The notes: generated by a model not told the origin, from the sequence alone. DNA of 64,000 bases from Symbiodinium natans (GCA_905221605.1 CAJNDS010002364.1:211001-275000), one strand, 5' to 3'; shown: positions 37,917-47,593, numbered from the stretch's first letter. Numbers and translations: made by a program.

Positions 37917-38181
37917 TTAGACTTCAGGGATGTTGGGTGGCAAGAGACTCATTCTTCCTCATGCTTGGGGCTTCTGTAAAGGAATCCCTCCGACACCGCT
38001 CACAGCACAGGGACCAGCATACAGCAACACATCGCTTGCAAACCCTGAAACCTTCATTTTCCGTGCCCGCGAGTAGTTTTCTTTTAGTTACCTTTTCGGC
38101 CTCTACCGGAAATGACGCAAAACAGCAATGTCCGGACGTTCAGCCGCAGCAAAACGACCAGGCGCCCTGGGGCGCGCTAGC

Positions 38182-38468
<287 letters not shown>

Positions 38469-38469
38469 A

Positions 38470-38660
38470 TAAAGGAGGGGGGGGGGTTGTTGTTCGAATA
38501 ACAAGTGGGGGGGAGAAAAAGGGGGGGGGGGTTGTTGTTGTTGTTCTCCCCCCCCCCCCTCCCTCCCCTCCTTCTATGAGAGGGAGAGGGGGGGGGGGGG
38601 GGGTTGTTGTTCGAATAACAAATGGGGGGGGGGGAACAACAACAACCTCCCTCACCCCTG
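38470..38660. repeat. Poly-G/poly-C fold-back cassettes
   Basis: GGGGGGTTGTTGTTCGAATAACAA occurs twice (about 38478 and 38600) with CCCCCC between. The motif resembles the 35.4-35.7 kb cassettes, so the whole TAG block is bracketed by related G/C hairpins. Confidence 0.85.
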
Positions 38661-39049
38661 CTTATTGAAGGGGTCTCCCCGGACCCCCGTGCATCAGCAG
38701 CATCAGCAGACCGCCCCCGGACATGGGTTTCGATGATGCGCACTTTGGGGGCGAGTCAAGGGCAACAAGGGTGGGGGTCGGAGGCACGCGTGAAAAACCT
38801 CAAAAAAACACGTTATTTACGGTGATTTCAGCGTTTTTCAGCGTTTTTTACTGCCGTGGGGCCGCGGGCCAGGGCTGCTGATGCTCATGATGCTCGCCTG
38901 GTTTTGGGCTTTCGGTACCCCCCCAAACCTTGAAAAACATGGTATCGGCCTGGTGCGCGCCCGATGTGAAAAGCTAGGGTCGATGATGCGCGCCCGTGAG
39001 GGTTTAATGGGGTGCTGCGGGTGTTTGGTGGCCTCGGTTTTTCGTAAAA
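38661..39049. other. Unique sequence
   Basis: GATGCTCATGATGCTC-like and CGATGATGCGC words recur (38735, 38985). No clear exon. Ends at the family G element. Confidence 0.35.
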
Positions 39050-39152
39050 CTTACTTCGCCTTTGGATGAACTTTAAACTTTTTGGGTTTCCTTATTTAGT
39101 AGGAATGATAAAGTTTAACCTTTTTTCCCCCTTGGTTATTGGAGAAGTAAGA
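39050..39152 (+). mobile_element. Family G element, copy without telomere array
   Basis: TTACTTCGCCTTTGGATGAAC then TTTAAACTTTTTGGGTTTCC and TTATTTAGTAGGAATGATAAAG to GGAGAAGTAAGAA. The left TTACTTC and right GAAGTAA are inverted. It is the empty-site counterpart of 10932-11117. Confidence 0.78.
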
Positions 39153-39306
39153 AAACCATGGTTTTTTACGAGGTTTTTGTGCTTTTCGCACCACCGCGTG
39201 TTGCATCCCCTTGGATGCCGTTTGGGAGGCCTCCCGGAAGGGACCTGGAATTTCAGGCGTCCCAGCGCGGGGGTCCCACAAAGTCGATGTGTCAAGGGCG
39301 GAACTT

Positions 39307-39380
39307 GACCCTAAACCCTAAGCCCTAGGCCCTAAACCCTAAACCCTAAACCCTAAACCCTAAACCCTAAACCCTAAGCC
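39307..39380 (-). repeat. CCCTAAA array
   Basis: Nine to ten units before the 39394 island. Confidence 0.92.
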
Positions 39381-39393
39381 TTCAAAACCCAAG

Positions 39394-39478
39394 GCAAGCT
39401 GACACGCTACCCGTTCACCAACTCGACCAAGCTCTTCCTGGCAGCTCGTTGTCGCAGAGTGGGAGTTGAGGACTTGAG
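39394..39478 (+). CDS. Exon-like island with GTTTAGGG donor
   Basis: After AAACCCAAG the frame reads KLTRYPFTNSTKLFLAARCR then RVGVEDL, ending TTGAG|GTTTAGGG. C-strand array before, G-strand array after. Unknown protein. Confidence 0.47.
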
Positions 39479-39565
39479 GTTTAGGGTTTAGGGTTTAGGG
39501 TTTAGGGTTTAGGGTTTAGGGTTTAGGGTTTAGGGTTTAGGGTTAGGGTTTAGGGTTTAGGGCCC
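39479..39565 (+). repeat. TTTAGGG array
   Basis: Twelve units starting at the predicted donor. Confidence 0.94.
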
Positions 39566-39584
39566 CTACCCCCTAAGCCCCAAG

Positions 39585-40290
39585 GTGGCCCAGTGGTACC
39601 ATTTGCCCTATTTTGGCTTCTGTCTGGGTTCTTTATTGAACCCTAAACCCGAAACCTACCCTAAACCTTAAGCCGCAAACCCTAAGCTTACCCTAAACCT
39701 TCAGCCTAAACCCTACGCTTACCCTAAACTTTACACCCTAAACCCTAACCTGGCCCTAAACCTTAGACCCTAAACCCTGAACCCTTTAAAACCCTATAAA
39801 CCCAAAACCTGTGGGTTCCCAGGCGTCGACGGAGCTCCTCGGTTGGGCCCTTTAGGAAAACCCTGTGGTTTGTTTGAAACTACGGTTTTCTTGAGAACCC
39901 CCAAAAAAAACCTATAAGATAATAATCCTAAACCCTAAACCCTACTCTACACCCTAAGCCCTAAACCCTATATGACCCTTATCTGGAAGAAGATTGTTTT
40001 GGGGGGGGGTTCTTAAGCAAATAGCAGTACTTATATCCTCTGGAGCCTAGTATAAGAAATAAGGGTTTAGGGCCTAGGTAGCCCACCAAAACACATATAA
40101 GATAATAATCCTAAACCCTAAACCCTACTCTACACCCTAAGCCCTAAACCCTACATTACCCTGGTAGCCCAGTAACCATCTTATAATAAGGGTGCCCCCC
40201 TTTTTTGGGTTGGCTAGGTTTGTGTAGGGTTTTTTTAAATAGGGTTTGTCAGGCTCACAGGGTTTGGGGCGGCCCTGGGATTTGAAAAGA
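39585..40290. repeat. Family D-like ends and a duplicated telomere-containing block
   Basis: GGTGGCCCAGTGGTACC at 39585 and GGTAGCCCAGTAACC at 40163 are family D ends. A block of about 60 bp (ATAAGATAATAATCC + CCCTAAACCCTACTCTACACC + CTAAGCCC) occurs at 39912-39972 and again at 40095-40155, almost identical including its telomere variants. Confidence 0.7.
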
Positions 40291-40359
40291 GGGTTTAGGG
40301 TTTAGGGTTTAGGGTTTAGGGTTTAGGGTTTAGGCCCGAAGCCCAAAATCCCCGTCAGC

Positions 40360-40734
40360 ATCACGCACTACTTACTAGCTCCTGCCCTGAGGATCCATGT
40401 GCCTACATAGAAACTTCTTGGGCCTTAAAGGGGGTTCCCACAATATAGTATGGCTTGGTAGTGATTTGGGGAGAGCGAGGGTCTCTATACAATGCTTGAA
40501 AAGGGAAGAGGAGGGGAGATAAGGGACCTCATTCGCACACTCCCCTACGACCCAGAGCAGGCCTTTATTCACTTTTTTGGTGGGCCTAGGTTTTCTTGTA
40601 CAAGTCCCTTGCAGCCAGAAGGGGTGCCCTTTTCCTTCCTAGGTCACTCTTTGGGTCTAGCCGACAAAGAACTAGTAGGACCCCTCGCACGCCCAGTGGA
40701 AGCCTTATTCCTTCCATTGCTCTGTACTGGCCAT
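40360..40734. other. Unique sequence with family F copy
   Basis: Family F text (GGTGCCCTTTTCCTTCCTAGGTCACTCTTTGGGTCTAG) at 40578-40680. The 83-codon + frame here crosses it and is unlikely to be a gene. Confidence 0.4.
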
Positions 40735-40836
40735 AGTAGCTGAATGAGTACACTTTACACTTCGTGGGATACTAGAATCCCCTAGAACACTAAAAGTGTA
40801 CACTTTTTTGGGGGGCTTATGAAGTCAGCAACTAAG
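40735..40836. mobile_element. Family C element
   Basis: Ends TAGCTGAATGAGTACACTTT and AAAGTGTACACTTTTTTG..GAAGTCAGCAACTAA inverted. The loop contains its own palindrome ACTAGAATCCCCTAGA. Confidence 0.75.
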
Positions 40837-41020
40837 TGGCGCAGAGTTGAGGGTTTAGGGGGGTTGGCCCCCTCCTATGCGGGGCCAGAACACCCGAACA
40901 CACAGATGAAGGATGACTGGAAGACCCTGAGCCCTAAACCCAAAACCCGAAACCCTAAACCCCAAACCCCAAAACCCTAAACCTTAAACCCCAAAACCCT
41001 AAATAAAAACCCTAAGTGAG

Positions 41021-41097
41021 GTGAAGGATGACGGGAAGCTCGACGAGACGAAGGAGGACTTCGGCGTGCTGATGAAGATGGGACTCCCGCCAAGGAA
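41021..41097 (+). CDS. Exon-like island, charged
   Basis: Phase 0 after CTAAGTGAG: VKDDGKLDETKEDFGVLMKM then GLPPR, ending AAGGAA|GTACCAGGC. The GTACCAGGC word recurs at 20156, 41306, 43239 and 47632. ATGAAGGATGAC at 40912 resembles the start of this island, so a partial duplicate lies 110 bp upstream. Confidence 0.46.
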
Positions 41098-41139
41098 GTA
41101 CCAGGCATTCAGGGGAGAAGGAGGGACCCCCTAGAAGGG

Positions 41140-41475
41140 AGGGTTTAGGGTTTAGGGTTTAGGGCTTAGGGCTTGGGGCTTAGGGCTTAGGGCTTAGGGC
41201 TTAGGGTTTAGGGTTTCGGGTCTTATTCCTCCTTATATACCGAAGTAGCCCCCAAAATAAGCCCTAAAGAGCCCCTCAGGTCCCTCATAAGACTCCCTCT
41301 TCAAGGAAGTACCAGGCAAGGCCTCTCCTGCACCAACGTTCACGCTTTATGGTGACCGAACTCCCTCTACATATGCGAGAGGAAGGAGTACATGCGTGTC
41401 TGTGGTTTAGGGTTTAGGGGTCTGAGGCTTTAGGCTTTCGGGTTTAGGGTTTTAGGGTTTAGGGTTTAGGGTTTC
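41140..41475 (+). repeat. G-strand tracts with unique middle
   Basis: TTTAGGG/GGGCTTA units 41140-41220, unique 41225-41400 including CTTCAAGGAAGTACCAGGC, then TTTAGGG units 41405-41475. Confidence 0.8.
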
Positions 41476-41551
41476 GTATCCCGCAGTCAGTGACAGCCTA
41501 GGCCCTCAAGAGCCAAAGCCTGAGCTCCAAGCAGCTCTACACACCAAGCAC

Positions 41552-41685
41552 TTGGGATGCTCCCCCTTTTACCGGCAGTCCTTAATAGGGATGTTTAGGG
41601 TTTAGGGTTTAGGGATTATAGTACCCACCCCCCCCCTATGATGATCCCTTGTAAGGACTGCCTGTATAAGGGGGAAGCATCCCAA
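41552..41685. mobile_element. Family B element with TTTAGGG insert
   Basis: TTGGGATGCTCCCCC.TT at the left and AAGGGGGAAGCATCCCAA at the right. In the left arm AGGGAT is followed by GTTTAGGGTTTAGGGTTTAGGGAT and then TATAGTACCC. The 42133 copy reads AGGGATTATAGTACCC without it, so three telomere units lie between two AGGGAT words. Confidence 0.78.
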
Positions 41686-41721
41686 CACCAAGCACTAAAT
41701 GCGCATATAAACACCAAGCCT

Positions 41722-41915
41722 TGGTGGCCCAGTGGTGCCCCTTGCCCCCTTTGTTTGGGTTCTGGGTTCCCTCAAACCACGGTGTGGGGTTTAGGGTTTA
41801 GGGCTTAGGGCTTAGGGTTTAGGGTTCAGGGTTTAGGGCTTAGGGCTTAGGGCTTAGGGTTTAGGGTTTAGGGTTTTGGGCTTAGGAATAGTTTCTGGGG
41901 TACCGGGAAGCACTA
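41722..41915. mobile_element. Family D element with G-strand interior
   Basis: The left end TTGGTGGCCCAGTGGTGCC.. and right end TTTCTGGGGTACCGGGAAGCA are roughly inverted. The interior is mainly TTTAGGG/GGGCTTA units (41785-41890). Confidence 0.55.
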
Positions 41916-42132
41916 TATGCCCTGGCCCCTTCACCCTATACGACACGGCCTGTACTCAACCCAGCACGAAGAACAAAACCCCACCCCAACAAACCACACA
42001 AACCCACTTCACCTAGGGTGCGGGCCTAGGGTGACCCCCGGGGAATGGGGAACCACAGCGACTACAAACCTCAACACCCTCCAACTAACCTTAGGGTTTG
42101 TGGTTCCGGGTTTCGGGTTTGAGGGTTTGAGG

Positions 42133-42235
42133 GTTGGGAAGCTCCCCCTTATACGAACAGTCCTTCCTAGGGATTATAGTACCCACCTATTAGAATCCCT
42201 ATCAATGACTGTTAGTCTAAAAGGAAACAACCCAA
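42133..42235. mobile_element. Family B element without telomere insert
   Basis: GTTGGGAAGCTCCCCCTTATAC..GTCTAAAAGGAAACAACCCAAC ends with the core GGGATTATAGTACCC. Empty-site comparison for 41552-41685. Confidence 0.75.
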
Positions 42236-42442
42236 CTATTAACCCTTGAGCCAGGCGGATGCACTTCACACACTTCTCGGTTTGTGAATGTGCAGGGGTT
42301 ATATATGGGCAGTTGTCAAAATTGTGGTCCCTGTCCCTTTTTGGATCCCTATTATAATACGGCACCTAATATTTAGGGTACCCCAAAAAGGTATCGCACC
42401 CTGAACCCTAAACCCCCAGAAACCGAAAGCCTGAACCACGGT

Positions 42443-42564
42443 ACTTGGAGGATCATGGTACTTGTCTTTGCCCAATTATAACTGTGCTGATAACCCACAT
42501 GTGAGACCCTGAAGTGCCCTAATGTGGCTATAAGTGGGTTCTTAAGTACCATGAACCTCCAAGC
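42443..42564. mobile_element. Family A palindromic element
   Basis: ACTTGGAGGATCATGGTACTT and AAGTACCATGAACCTCCAAG ends, core TATAACTGTGCTGATAACCC and TGCCCTAATGTGGC. Confidence 0.78.
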
Positions 42565-42684
42565 AAGCCCCCCTAAACTGTAAACCCTAAACCGTGAACC
42601 CACCAGGCTTGGTCTTCGAAAGGTGGTGCGATGGTGGTGGACGCCACTGGGCCCGCATTGAATGAGGCTTCGCATTGTAAGGGA

Positions 42685-42896
42685 GCAACCCTAAATGACC
42701 CTAAACCCTAAACCCTAAACCCTAAACCCTAAACCCTAAACTCAGGGGTTAGGCCGCCCCCTACGTTGGGGGGCGGCGCTTAATTAAGCCCTTGACCGAT
42801 GGCACAAGCCGACCTGGGTTCTTCTACCCCCTCCCTAAGCCTCCGCCCTGGTGCTGCCCTTGTGCTGGCAACCCACACCTTGCTGACCTCCTGCAG
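42685..42896. other. CCCTAAA array and intron-like sequence
   Basis: Array 42685-42745, then a GCCGCCCCCTACGTTGGGGGGCGGC hairpin and pyrimidine-rich sequence leading to the next acceptor. Confidence 0.55.
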
Positions 42897-42971
42897 CCCT
42901 TCCTGAAACTGCCTTCCGACCCCCCAATTCCTTCGAGTCTCGGACCCAACGAACGTCTTGAAACTGAATAA
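42897..42971 (+). CDS. Terminal exon-like island
   Basis: Strong acceptor CTTGCTGACCTCCTGCAG, then PFLKLPSDPPIPSSLGPNER then LETE and TAA (42969-42971). Unknown product. Confidence 0.44.
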   Translation, partial: PFLKLPSDPPIPSSLGPNERLETE

Positions 42972-43370
42972 GTTTTTAGAAGCGGACTCTTGTCTGAGTT
43001 TAGGCCGAAACCCTAAAAGGAATAGGTTTGGGCGGCTTTGCCGCCTTGGACGGCGTGGGGTGGGAGAAAAGTGTTAGATGGGCCTCCACAATCGGGCCAA
43101 AGCTGCTCTTCGCACCTCACGAAGCTTTCGAGCTTGTTCCGAAACCTAACCTTCACAGCGCTAAAACCTAAACCCTAAACCCTAAAGCCTAAACCTACAA
43201 CTTTGGAGCGTCAGCTTGTGCTCAGGTGAAGCAGAAGAAGTACCAGGCGAGAAGCTGAGACGATCTTGCCCCCCCCTCCCGTGGCTCAGGGCTCCAAGTT
43301 TGGGGTAAATTGGCATTAGGGTGTAGGGTTGAGGCCCCAAGCCCGAAGCCCCAAGCCCTAAACCCTAAAT
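42972..43370. other. Unique sequence, no clear exon
   Basis: Includes AGAAGAAGTACCAGGCGAG at 43232 (the recurring exon-end word) and C-strand words at 43160-43195. Confidence 0.35.
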
Positions 43371-43389
43371 CCTAAACCACAACCCCCGT

Positions 43390-43500
43390 CAACTTCCGCG
43401 TCAAGACAGCAAAATCGCGCATTTAGGGTTTAGGCTTAGGGTTCAGGTTTCAGGGTTCAGGGTTCAGGGCTCAGGGTTCAGGGTTTAGACCCCTTATGAC
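43390..43500. other. Short coding-like piece and G-strand tract
   Basis: PVNFRVKTAKSRI (43386-43424) directly meets TTTAGGG/TTCAGGG repeats. Too short to call alone. Confidence 0.3.
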
Positions 43501-43522
43501 CCCCCCCCTCCTCCGTCTCCAG

Positions 43523-43589
43523 GTCTTCGTGGCCGAGGGGGCCGACGTGGCTCTCCTTTATGCCTGCGTGATCGCACCCTGGATTTGGG
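43523..43589 (+). CDS. Exon-like island with strong acceptor
   Basis: CCCCCCCCTCCTCCGTCTCCAG precedes a phase 0 frame VFVAEGADVALLYACVIAPW, then G-strand repeat (TTGGG|GTTTAGGG). Unknown protein. Confidence 0.48.
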
Positions 43590-43726
43590 GTTTAGGGCTT
43601 AGCGTTTCGGATTTGAGGGGTAGCCCAGTGGCACCATTCTTGGTCCTTTTGGGTTCTGGGTGAATGTTTACGAAAGTAGCGAACTCCACAAAGGGTACCC
43701 TGTTGATAGTAGGCTACCATGTCTAA

Positions 43727-43842
43727 GGGAAGTTGCATGGTCCCTGAATATGGCCCCGTGCCTTCGAGGGGGGGGGGGGGGGGTTATAAGGGGTCCCCAT
43801 TTCAGGGCCCATACTAATGGACCATGTAACTACCCTTAGGCA
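43727..43842. mobile_element. Family E palindromic repeat
   Basis: GGGAAGTTGCATGGTCCCTGAATATGG at the left and CCATACTAATGGACCATGTAACTACCC at the right are inverted. Poly-G run inside. Confidence 0.65.
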
Positions 43843-43849
43843 TAGGTTT

Positions 43850-44267
43850 AGGGTGCAGGGCTTTAACGGCCTTGATGGCTTTAAAGGCTTTAAAGGTTCA
43901 TCAGGCTTATAGGGTTCATAAGATTTTTCGGTTTATAGAGTATATCGAACTGAGGCACAGTTCAAAATGGACGCTGAGATCCCATCGGGAAATGCCGGGG
44001 CCGGCGGCGGCGGTCCATGAGAGCAATGTGCAGCATCCAGTAGCCCACGGGGCCACACCTACCAACGCCAAGTGTGCAGGAGGCACACATCTTCCTGGGT
44101 GCTGGCCATTTTTCGCTGCTGCTTTCACAGAAAGTGGCCCTAAACCCGAAACCCGTCTTGCATTGCCAAGGATGTCTCTTCTGCCAAAGGCAGGGGCAAG
44201 CTGCGTCCCGGCAAGCGCAGTTCAAAATCAGAAGATCTTCATTTAATCTAGGGGTGGGAATAATTTT
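43850..44267. other. Telomere-poor segment with overlapping ORFs
   Basis: Frames of 124 (+), 87 (-) and 70 (-) codons overlap. The region 43990-44230 has coding-like composition but no strand is clearly better. Confidence 0.3.
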
Positions 44268-44285
44268 TGGGTTTAGGGTTTAGGG

Positions 44286-44392
44286 TTTAGGGAATTGCTA
44301 ATCATGTTCCCTTATGGCCCCTTTGTAATAATACTATAGTAACCCCCCAAAACCCTGTTCTAATGCTTCAGGCCCCTATATGAATTACTCCC
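44286..44392. mobile_element. Family H repeat without telomere insert
   Basis: ATCATGTTCCCTTATGGCCCC, GTAATAATACTATAGTAACCCC and TTCAGGCCCCTATA match 46340-46474. Confidence 0.55.
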
Positions 44393-44499
44393 CCGGGACG
44401 CTTAGGGCGACTTGTACCTTAGTGCGAGCTACCGAAAGCAGTCGGCCCGAGCCCCTCAGCATTTGTTGGCTCAAACCTCAGATAGGCTTTGATCGAAAT

Positions 44500-44816
44500 A
44501 CACGACGAAATATGGTGTATTGTCATGTGTCATTCAGTATACTATAGTGTAGGAATAGTATATTGTACCGCGTTATGATGCATGATATAGTATACGACAG
44601 CGTATTGTATGACGACACCACAAAAGCAAACAAAAATGATTTCCTTACTTCAGAGGTGCCACTTAACATCTAAGTTATCTGACATAGTATACTGTAGTGC
44701 ATTACATGACATAGTAGTGCATTATATGTCATCGTATACTATAGTGCATTATATGGCATTCCATTTATGTTACGTTGCAGTCTGCACATCCAGCAATCGC
44801 AGCCCCAGGAAACGGT
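44500..44816. repeat. AT-rich repeat of GTATACTATAGTGCATTATATG
   Basis: Variants of ATAGTATACTGTAGTGCATTA recur five or six times between 44530 and 44760. Confidence 0.7.
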
Positions 44817-44905
44817 TTAGGATTTAGGGTTTAGGGTTTAGGGTTTAGGGTTTAGGGTTTAGGGTTTAGGGTTTAGGGTTTAGGGTTTAGGGTTTAGGGT
44901 TTGGT
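44817..44905 (+). repeat. TTTAGGG array
   Basis: Twelve units. Confidence 0.95.
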
Positions 44906-44936
44906 GAAATTGGGTAGGGATTCTGCTACTTTACAG

Positions 44937-45052
44937 ATCCTCTGAGGGGTTCGAGAGGCTACCTCGGCCCATAAAAATCTCAGCGAGCTTTGGCATTGGC
45001 TGATCTTTGACCTGCTATCATGGCTTACGCGCAGCCCTTGGTGGACATGTAG
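44937..45052 (+). CDS. Exon-like island, frame uncertain
   Basis: Acceptor CTGCTACTTTACAG. One frame reads SSEGFERLPRPIKISASFGI and stops at TGA. A second (from 44970) reads HKNLSELWHWLIFDLLSWLT then RSPWWTC. Both are protein-like and only one can be right. Confidence 0.35.
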
Positions 45053-45065
45053 GTTTTTTTGGGGG

Positions 45066-45155
45066 CGTTTAGGGTTTAGGGCTTAGGGCTTAGGGCTTAG
45101 GGTTTAGGGTTTAGGGTTTAGGGTTTGGGGGGGGGGGGGGGGGGGGGGGGTGGGG
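45066..45155 (+). repeat. G-strand array ending in poly-G
   Basis: TTTAGGG and GGGCTTA units pass into a run of about 24 G. Confidence 0.92.
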
Positions 45156-45353
45156 CTTAGTCTCTTGAGGCAAGATGCTTTATGTTTGTTGGTACAAAAC
45201 CCTCCGCTGATGGTTCTGGCAGAGGGGGGTGCACCTTCAACACCCCAACCCTAAACCTACGAGAGCCCTAAACCCTAAAGCCTTAAGACCCTATAGTATA
45301 TGATGGCAGTATGTGGACGTGTTTGAGAATTAGGGGTCCCTTTCGGCTAGAGA

Positions 45354-45548
45354 ATGGGGCTCCACAGTGTTCCGGTTGACGCTGCAAGGGCTATGACACT
45401 TGCATCTTCTGAGAATGGATACAGGCACTTTTTGCTGAATGCGAACCGTTTACCAAGGGTTTATCAGGGGAAATGTATGGGCAGTGCTGTGTGCCTGTCA
45501 CGTCATGTCTTTGAGTACAACACAGGCCGCTTCTTTAACTGTGGTTGA
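45354..45548 (+). CDS. Small ORF, unknown
   Basis: 64 codons from ATG: MGLHSVPVDAARAMTLASSE then HFLLNANRLPRVYQGKCMGS and EYNTGRFFNCG. Composition is mixed and not repeat-derived. It lies in a telomere-poor stretch and may be an exon. Confidence 0.36.
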   Translation: MGLHSVPVDAARAMTLASSENGYRHFLLNANRLPRVYQGKCMGSAVCLSRHVFEYNTGRFFNCG

Positions 45549-45719
45549 GCAAACAGCAAGGAATTCTTGGGGCACTTGTTTGTGGAGAAGTACAAGCGCT
45601 TGACACATAACTTCTTGGAAGTGACATGAACGGCTTTTCTGCATACGCTCTAAGTTCCACGTGCTGCATCATGCTTTCGGGGTCCATTCATGTGCGGGAA
45701 CCTACTTTATGGATGTCCC

Positions 45720-46023
45720 GTTTAATGTTGCACCCGGTTTAGTGAGGGGGGGGGGGGGGGGGGGGCACTATTATGCGTTTTTCCGGAGATCTTATAGAGG
45801 ACCCCCCTTTGATTAGGGTGGTCCGCAAGTATGCGACGTTGCCCCCGCCGGGGTTGCCGGCTAGGGGAAAAAAGGGCTTTGCCTTCAACACTAGTACTAC
45901 TAGTACTACTAGTACTACTAGTACTACTAGTACTTCTAGTACTTCTAGTACTTCTAGTACTTACTACTACTACGACGACGACCCCAGCACACTAGTCAGG
46001 ATCCCCGAAAACCCGAAAATTGT

Positions 46024-46056
<33 letters not shown>

Positions 46057-46065
46057 GGGGGGCCC
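45720..46065 (+). repeat. Poly-G runs and (ACTAGT)n array
   Basis: Poly-G at 45747-45765 and 46024-46056. Between them TACTAG hexamers with TTCTAG variants (45890-45965). The frame running through is an artefact. Confidence 0.9.
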
Positions 46066-46339
46066 CTGCGCACGAAACCGAGTCCAACATGGGCATGGTT
46101 TAGTGTCAAAAGTTTCGGGTGTTCATGTTCAAAAAGGGTTCGTGCTCATTCTCTGGCTCTTGGAGAAGTGTAAAAGTTCTCCATCGTACATTGCGGCAGC
46201 ATATGGCGAGAAGTGTAAGTAGCAAGTTAGGGCACGGTTTGTTTTTCGACCCGACCGTAAGAGCCCAAGCCTACTTTTTCGTAGCCCTACGCCCTCAATC
46301 CTAAACCCGAAACCCTGATAAAGGTTTATAGTAACAACC

Positions 46340-46474
46340 TACAAAAACGTAATATAGGAGTCGGAATACTTACCAATAATGTTCCCTTATGGCCCTTTGT
46401 AATAATACTATAATAACCCCTAAACCCTAAACCCTAAACCCTACACCCTTAACCCTAATTATTCAGGCCCCTAT
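46340..46474. mobile_element. Family H repeat with CCCTAAA insert
   Basis: Same flanks as 44286-44392, but CCCCTAAACCCTAAACCCTAAACCC lies where that copy has CCCCCCAAAACCCTG. Confidence 0.6.
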
Positions 46475-46604
46475 TTTCGGTCACCTGCAAAATCCGCAAC
46501 CCCCTGAACCCCTGAGACCTAATCTTGCATGGGGTCCCCAGCGCTGGGTTTAGGGTCTAGGGTCTACGATTTAGGGTCTAATTTCCGTCGAGTGAGAACG
46601 TCCC

Positions 46605-46805
46605 TAAACCCTAAACCCTAAACCCTAAACCCTAAACCCTAAACCCTAAACCCTAAACCCTAAACCCTAAACCCTAAACCCTAAACCCTAAACCCTAACC
46701 TAAACCCTAAACCCTAAACCCTAAACCCTAAACCCTAAACCCTAAACCCTAAACCCTAAACCCTAAACCCTAAACCCTAACCCTAAACCCTAAACCCTAA
46801 ACGCA
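46605..46805 (-). repeat. Long CCCTAAA array
   Basis: About 28 units with two shortened units near 46697 and 46781. Confidence 0.96.
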
Positions 46806-46877
46806 GGGTTTCGAGTGCGCCCAAGGTCGCTCATCCCGGTCGACCCTTCATCGCACAGCTCTGAGATGGGAAGTTGT

Positions 46878-47070
46878 ACTTGGATGTTCATGGTACTTAT
46901 TAACCAGGGTTTAGAGTTTCGGGTTTAGGGTTTAGGGCTTAGGGTTTAGGGTTTATGGTTTAGGGTTTAGGGATAACGGTACTTAAAACCATATTAGGAC
47001 ACTTAGGGGGCTTATAAGTGGGTTATAAGTACGTTTATCATTGGTTAATAAGTACCCTGAACCTCCAAGT
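46878..47070. mobile_element. Family A element with internal G-strand array
   Basis: ACTTGGATGTTCATGGTACTT and AAGTACCCTGAACCTCCAAGT ends. TTTAGGG-type units (46905-46972) interrupt the core after TTATTAACCA; the core resumes at ATAACGGTACTTAAAACC. Confidence 0.78.
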
Positions 47071-47092
47071 AGGCCCTCAGATTTGGTTCAGG

Positions 47093-47190
47093 ACTTAGGG
47101 TTTAGGGATTAGGGCTCAGGGCTTAGGGCTCAGAATTTAGGGTTTTGGGTTTAGGGTTTAGGGTTTAGGGTTTAGGGTTTAGGGTTTGGC
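47093..47190 (+). repeat. TTTAGGG array
   Basis: About 13 units with GGGCTTA and GGGCTCA variants at the left. Confidence 0.92.
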
Positions 47191-47227
47191 ATGTGAGGTT
47201 CTGGGGCTTAGGGTTTACATGGCTCAG

Positions 47228-47316
47228 GGAGCACTCCATTGGAGGTGGTTGACTGCACGGGGGCTCGTTGGAGACGATGCGCCCCCCATACCGATGGCTT
47301 TCTTCGCTTCTCCTAA
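47228..47316 (+). CDS. Terminal exon-like island
   Basis: After ATGGCTCAG the frame reads STPLEVVDCTGARWRRCAPH then TDGFLRFS and TAA (47314-47316). G tract before, C tract after. Confidence 0.42.
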
Positions 47317-47489
47317 GCCCTAAACCCTAAACCCTAAACCCTAAACCCTAAATGCCCAAAAGAAAGTGTTTAAGTGTCCCCCCCCCCCCGCCCCAGTTTC
47401 GAATCACTGTCCACCGTGGGGCTCTCAGCTTTAGGATCTTCTTCTTTTCAAGCAGGGTTCCTCTATTGCCCTTGCCACACCCACACCCT

Positions 47490-47575
47490 CAACCCTAAGT
47501 CCTAAACCCTAGCCCTACACCCCAAAACCCTAAGCCCTAAACCCCAAACCCCAAACCCTAAACTCTAAACCCTAA
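47490..47575 (-). repeat. C-strand tract
   Basis: CCCTAAA and CCCCAAA units before the 47594 island. Confidence 0.88.
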
Positions 47576-47593
47576 AGAACCTCAAAGCCTTAG

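Larger units (their letters stand above)
37247..38181. mobile_element. Inverted-repeat element inserted in a TAG microsatellite
   Basis: The left end (AAAGCGCGCCCTCAGGCGCC then TGGTAGTTTGGTGCG) and the reverse complement of the right end (TAGCGCGCCCCAGGGCGCC then TGGTCGTTTTGCTGCG) match over about 35 bp with few differences. Both sides are (TAG)n on the same strand, as expected for insertion into one TAG array. The interior is unique, mixed-composition DNA with two convergent ORFs. No transposase motif recognised, so autonomy and class are unknown. Confidence 0.6.
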
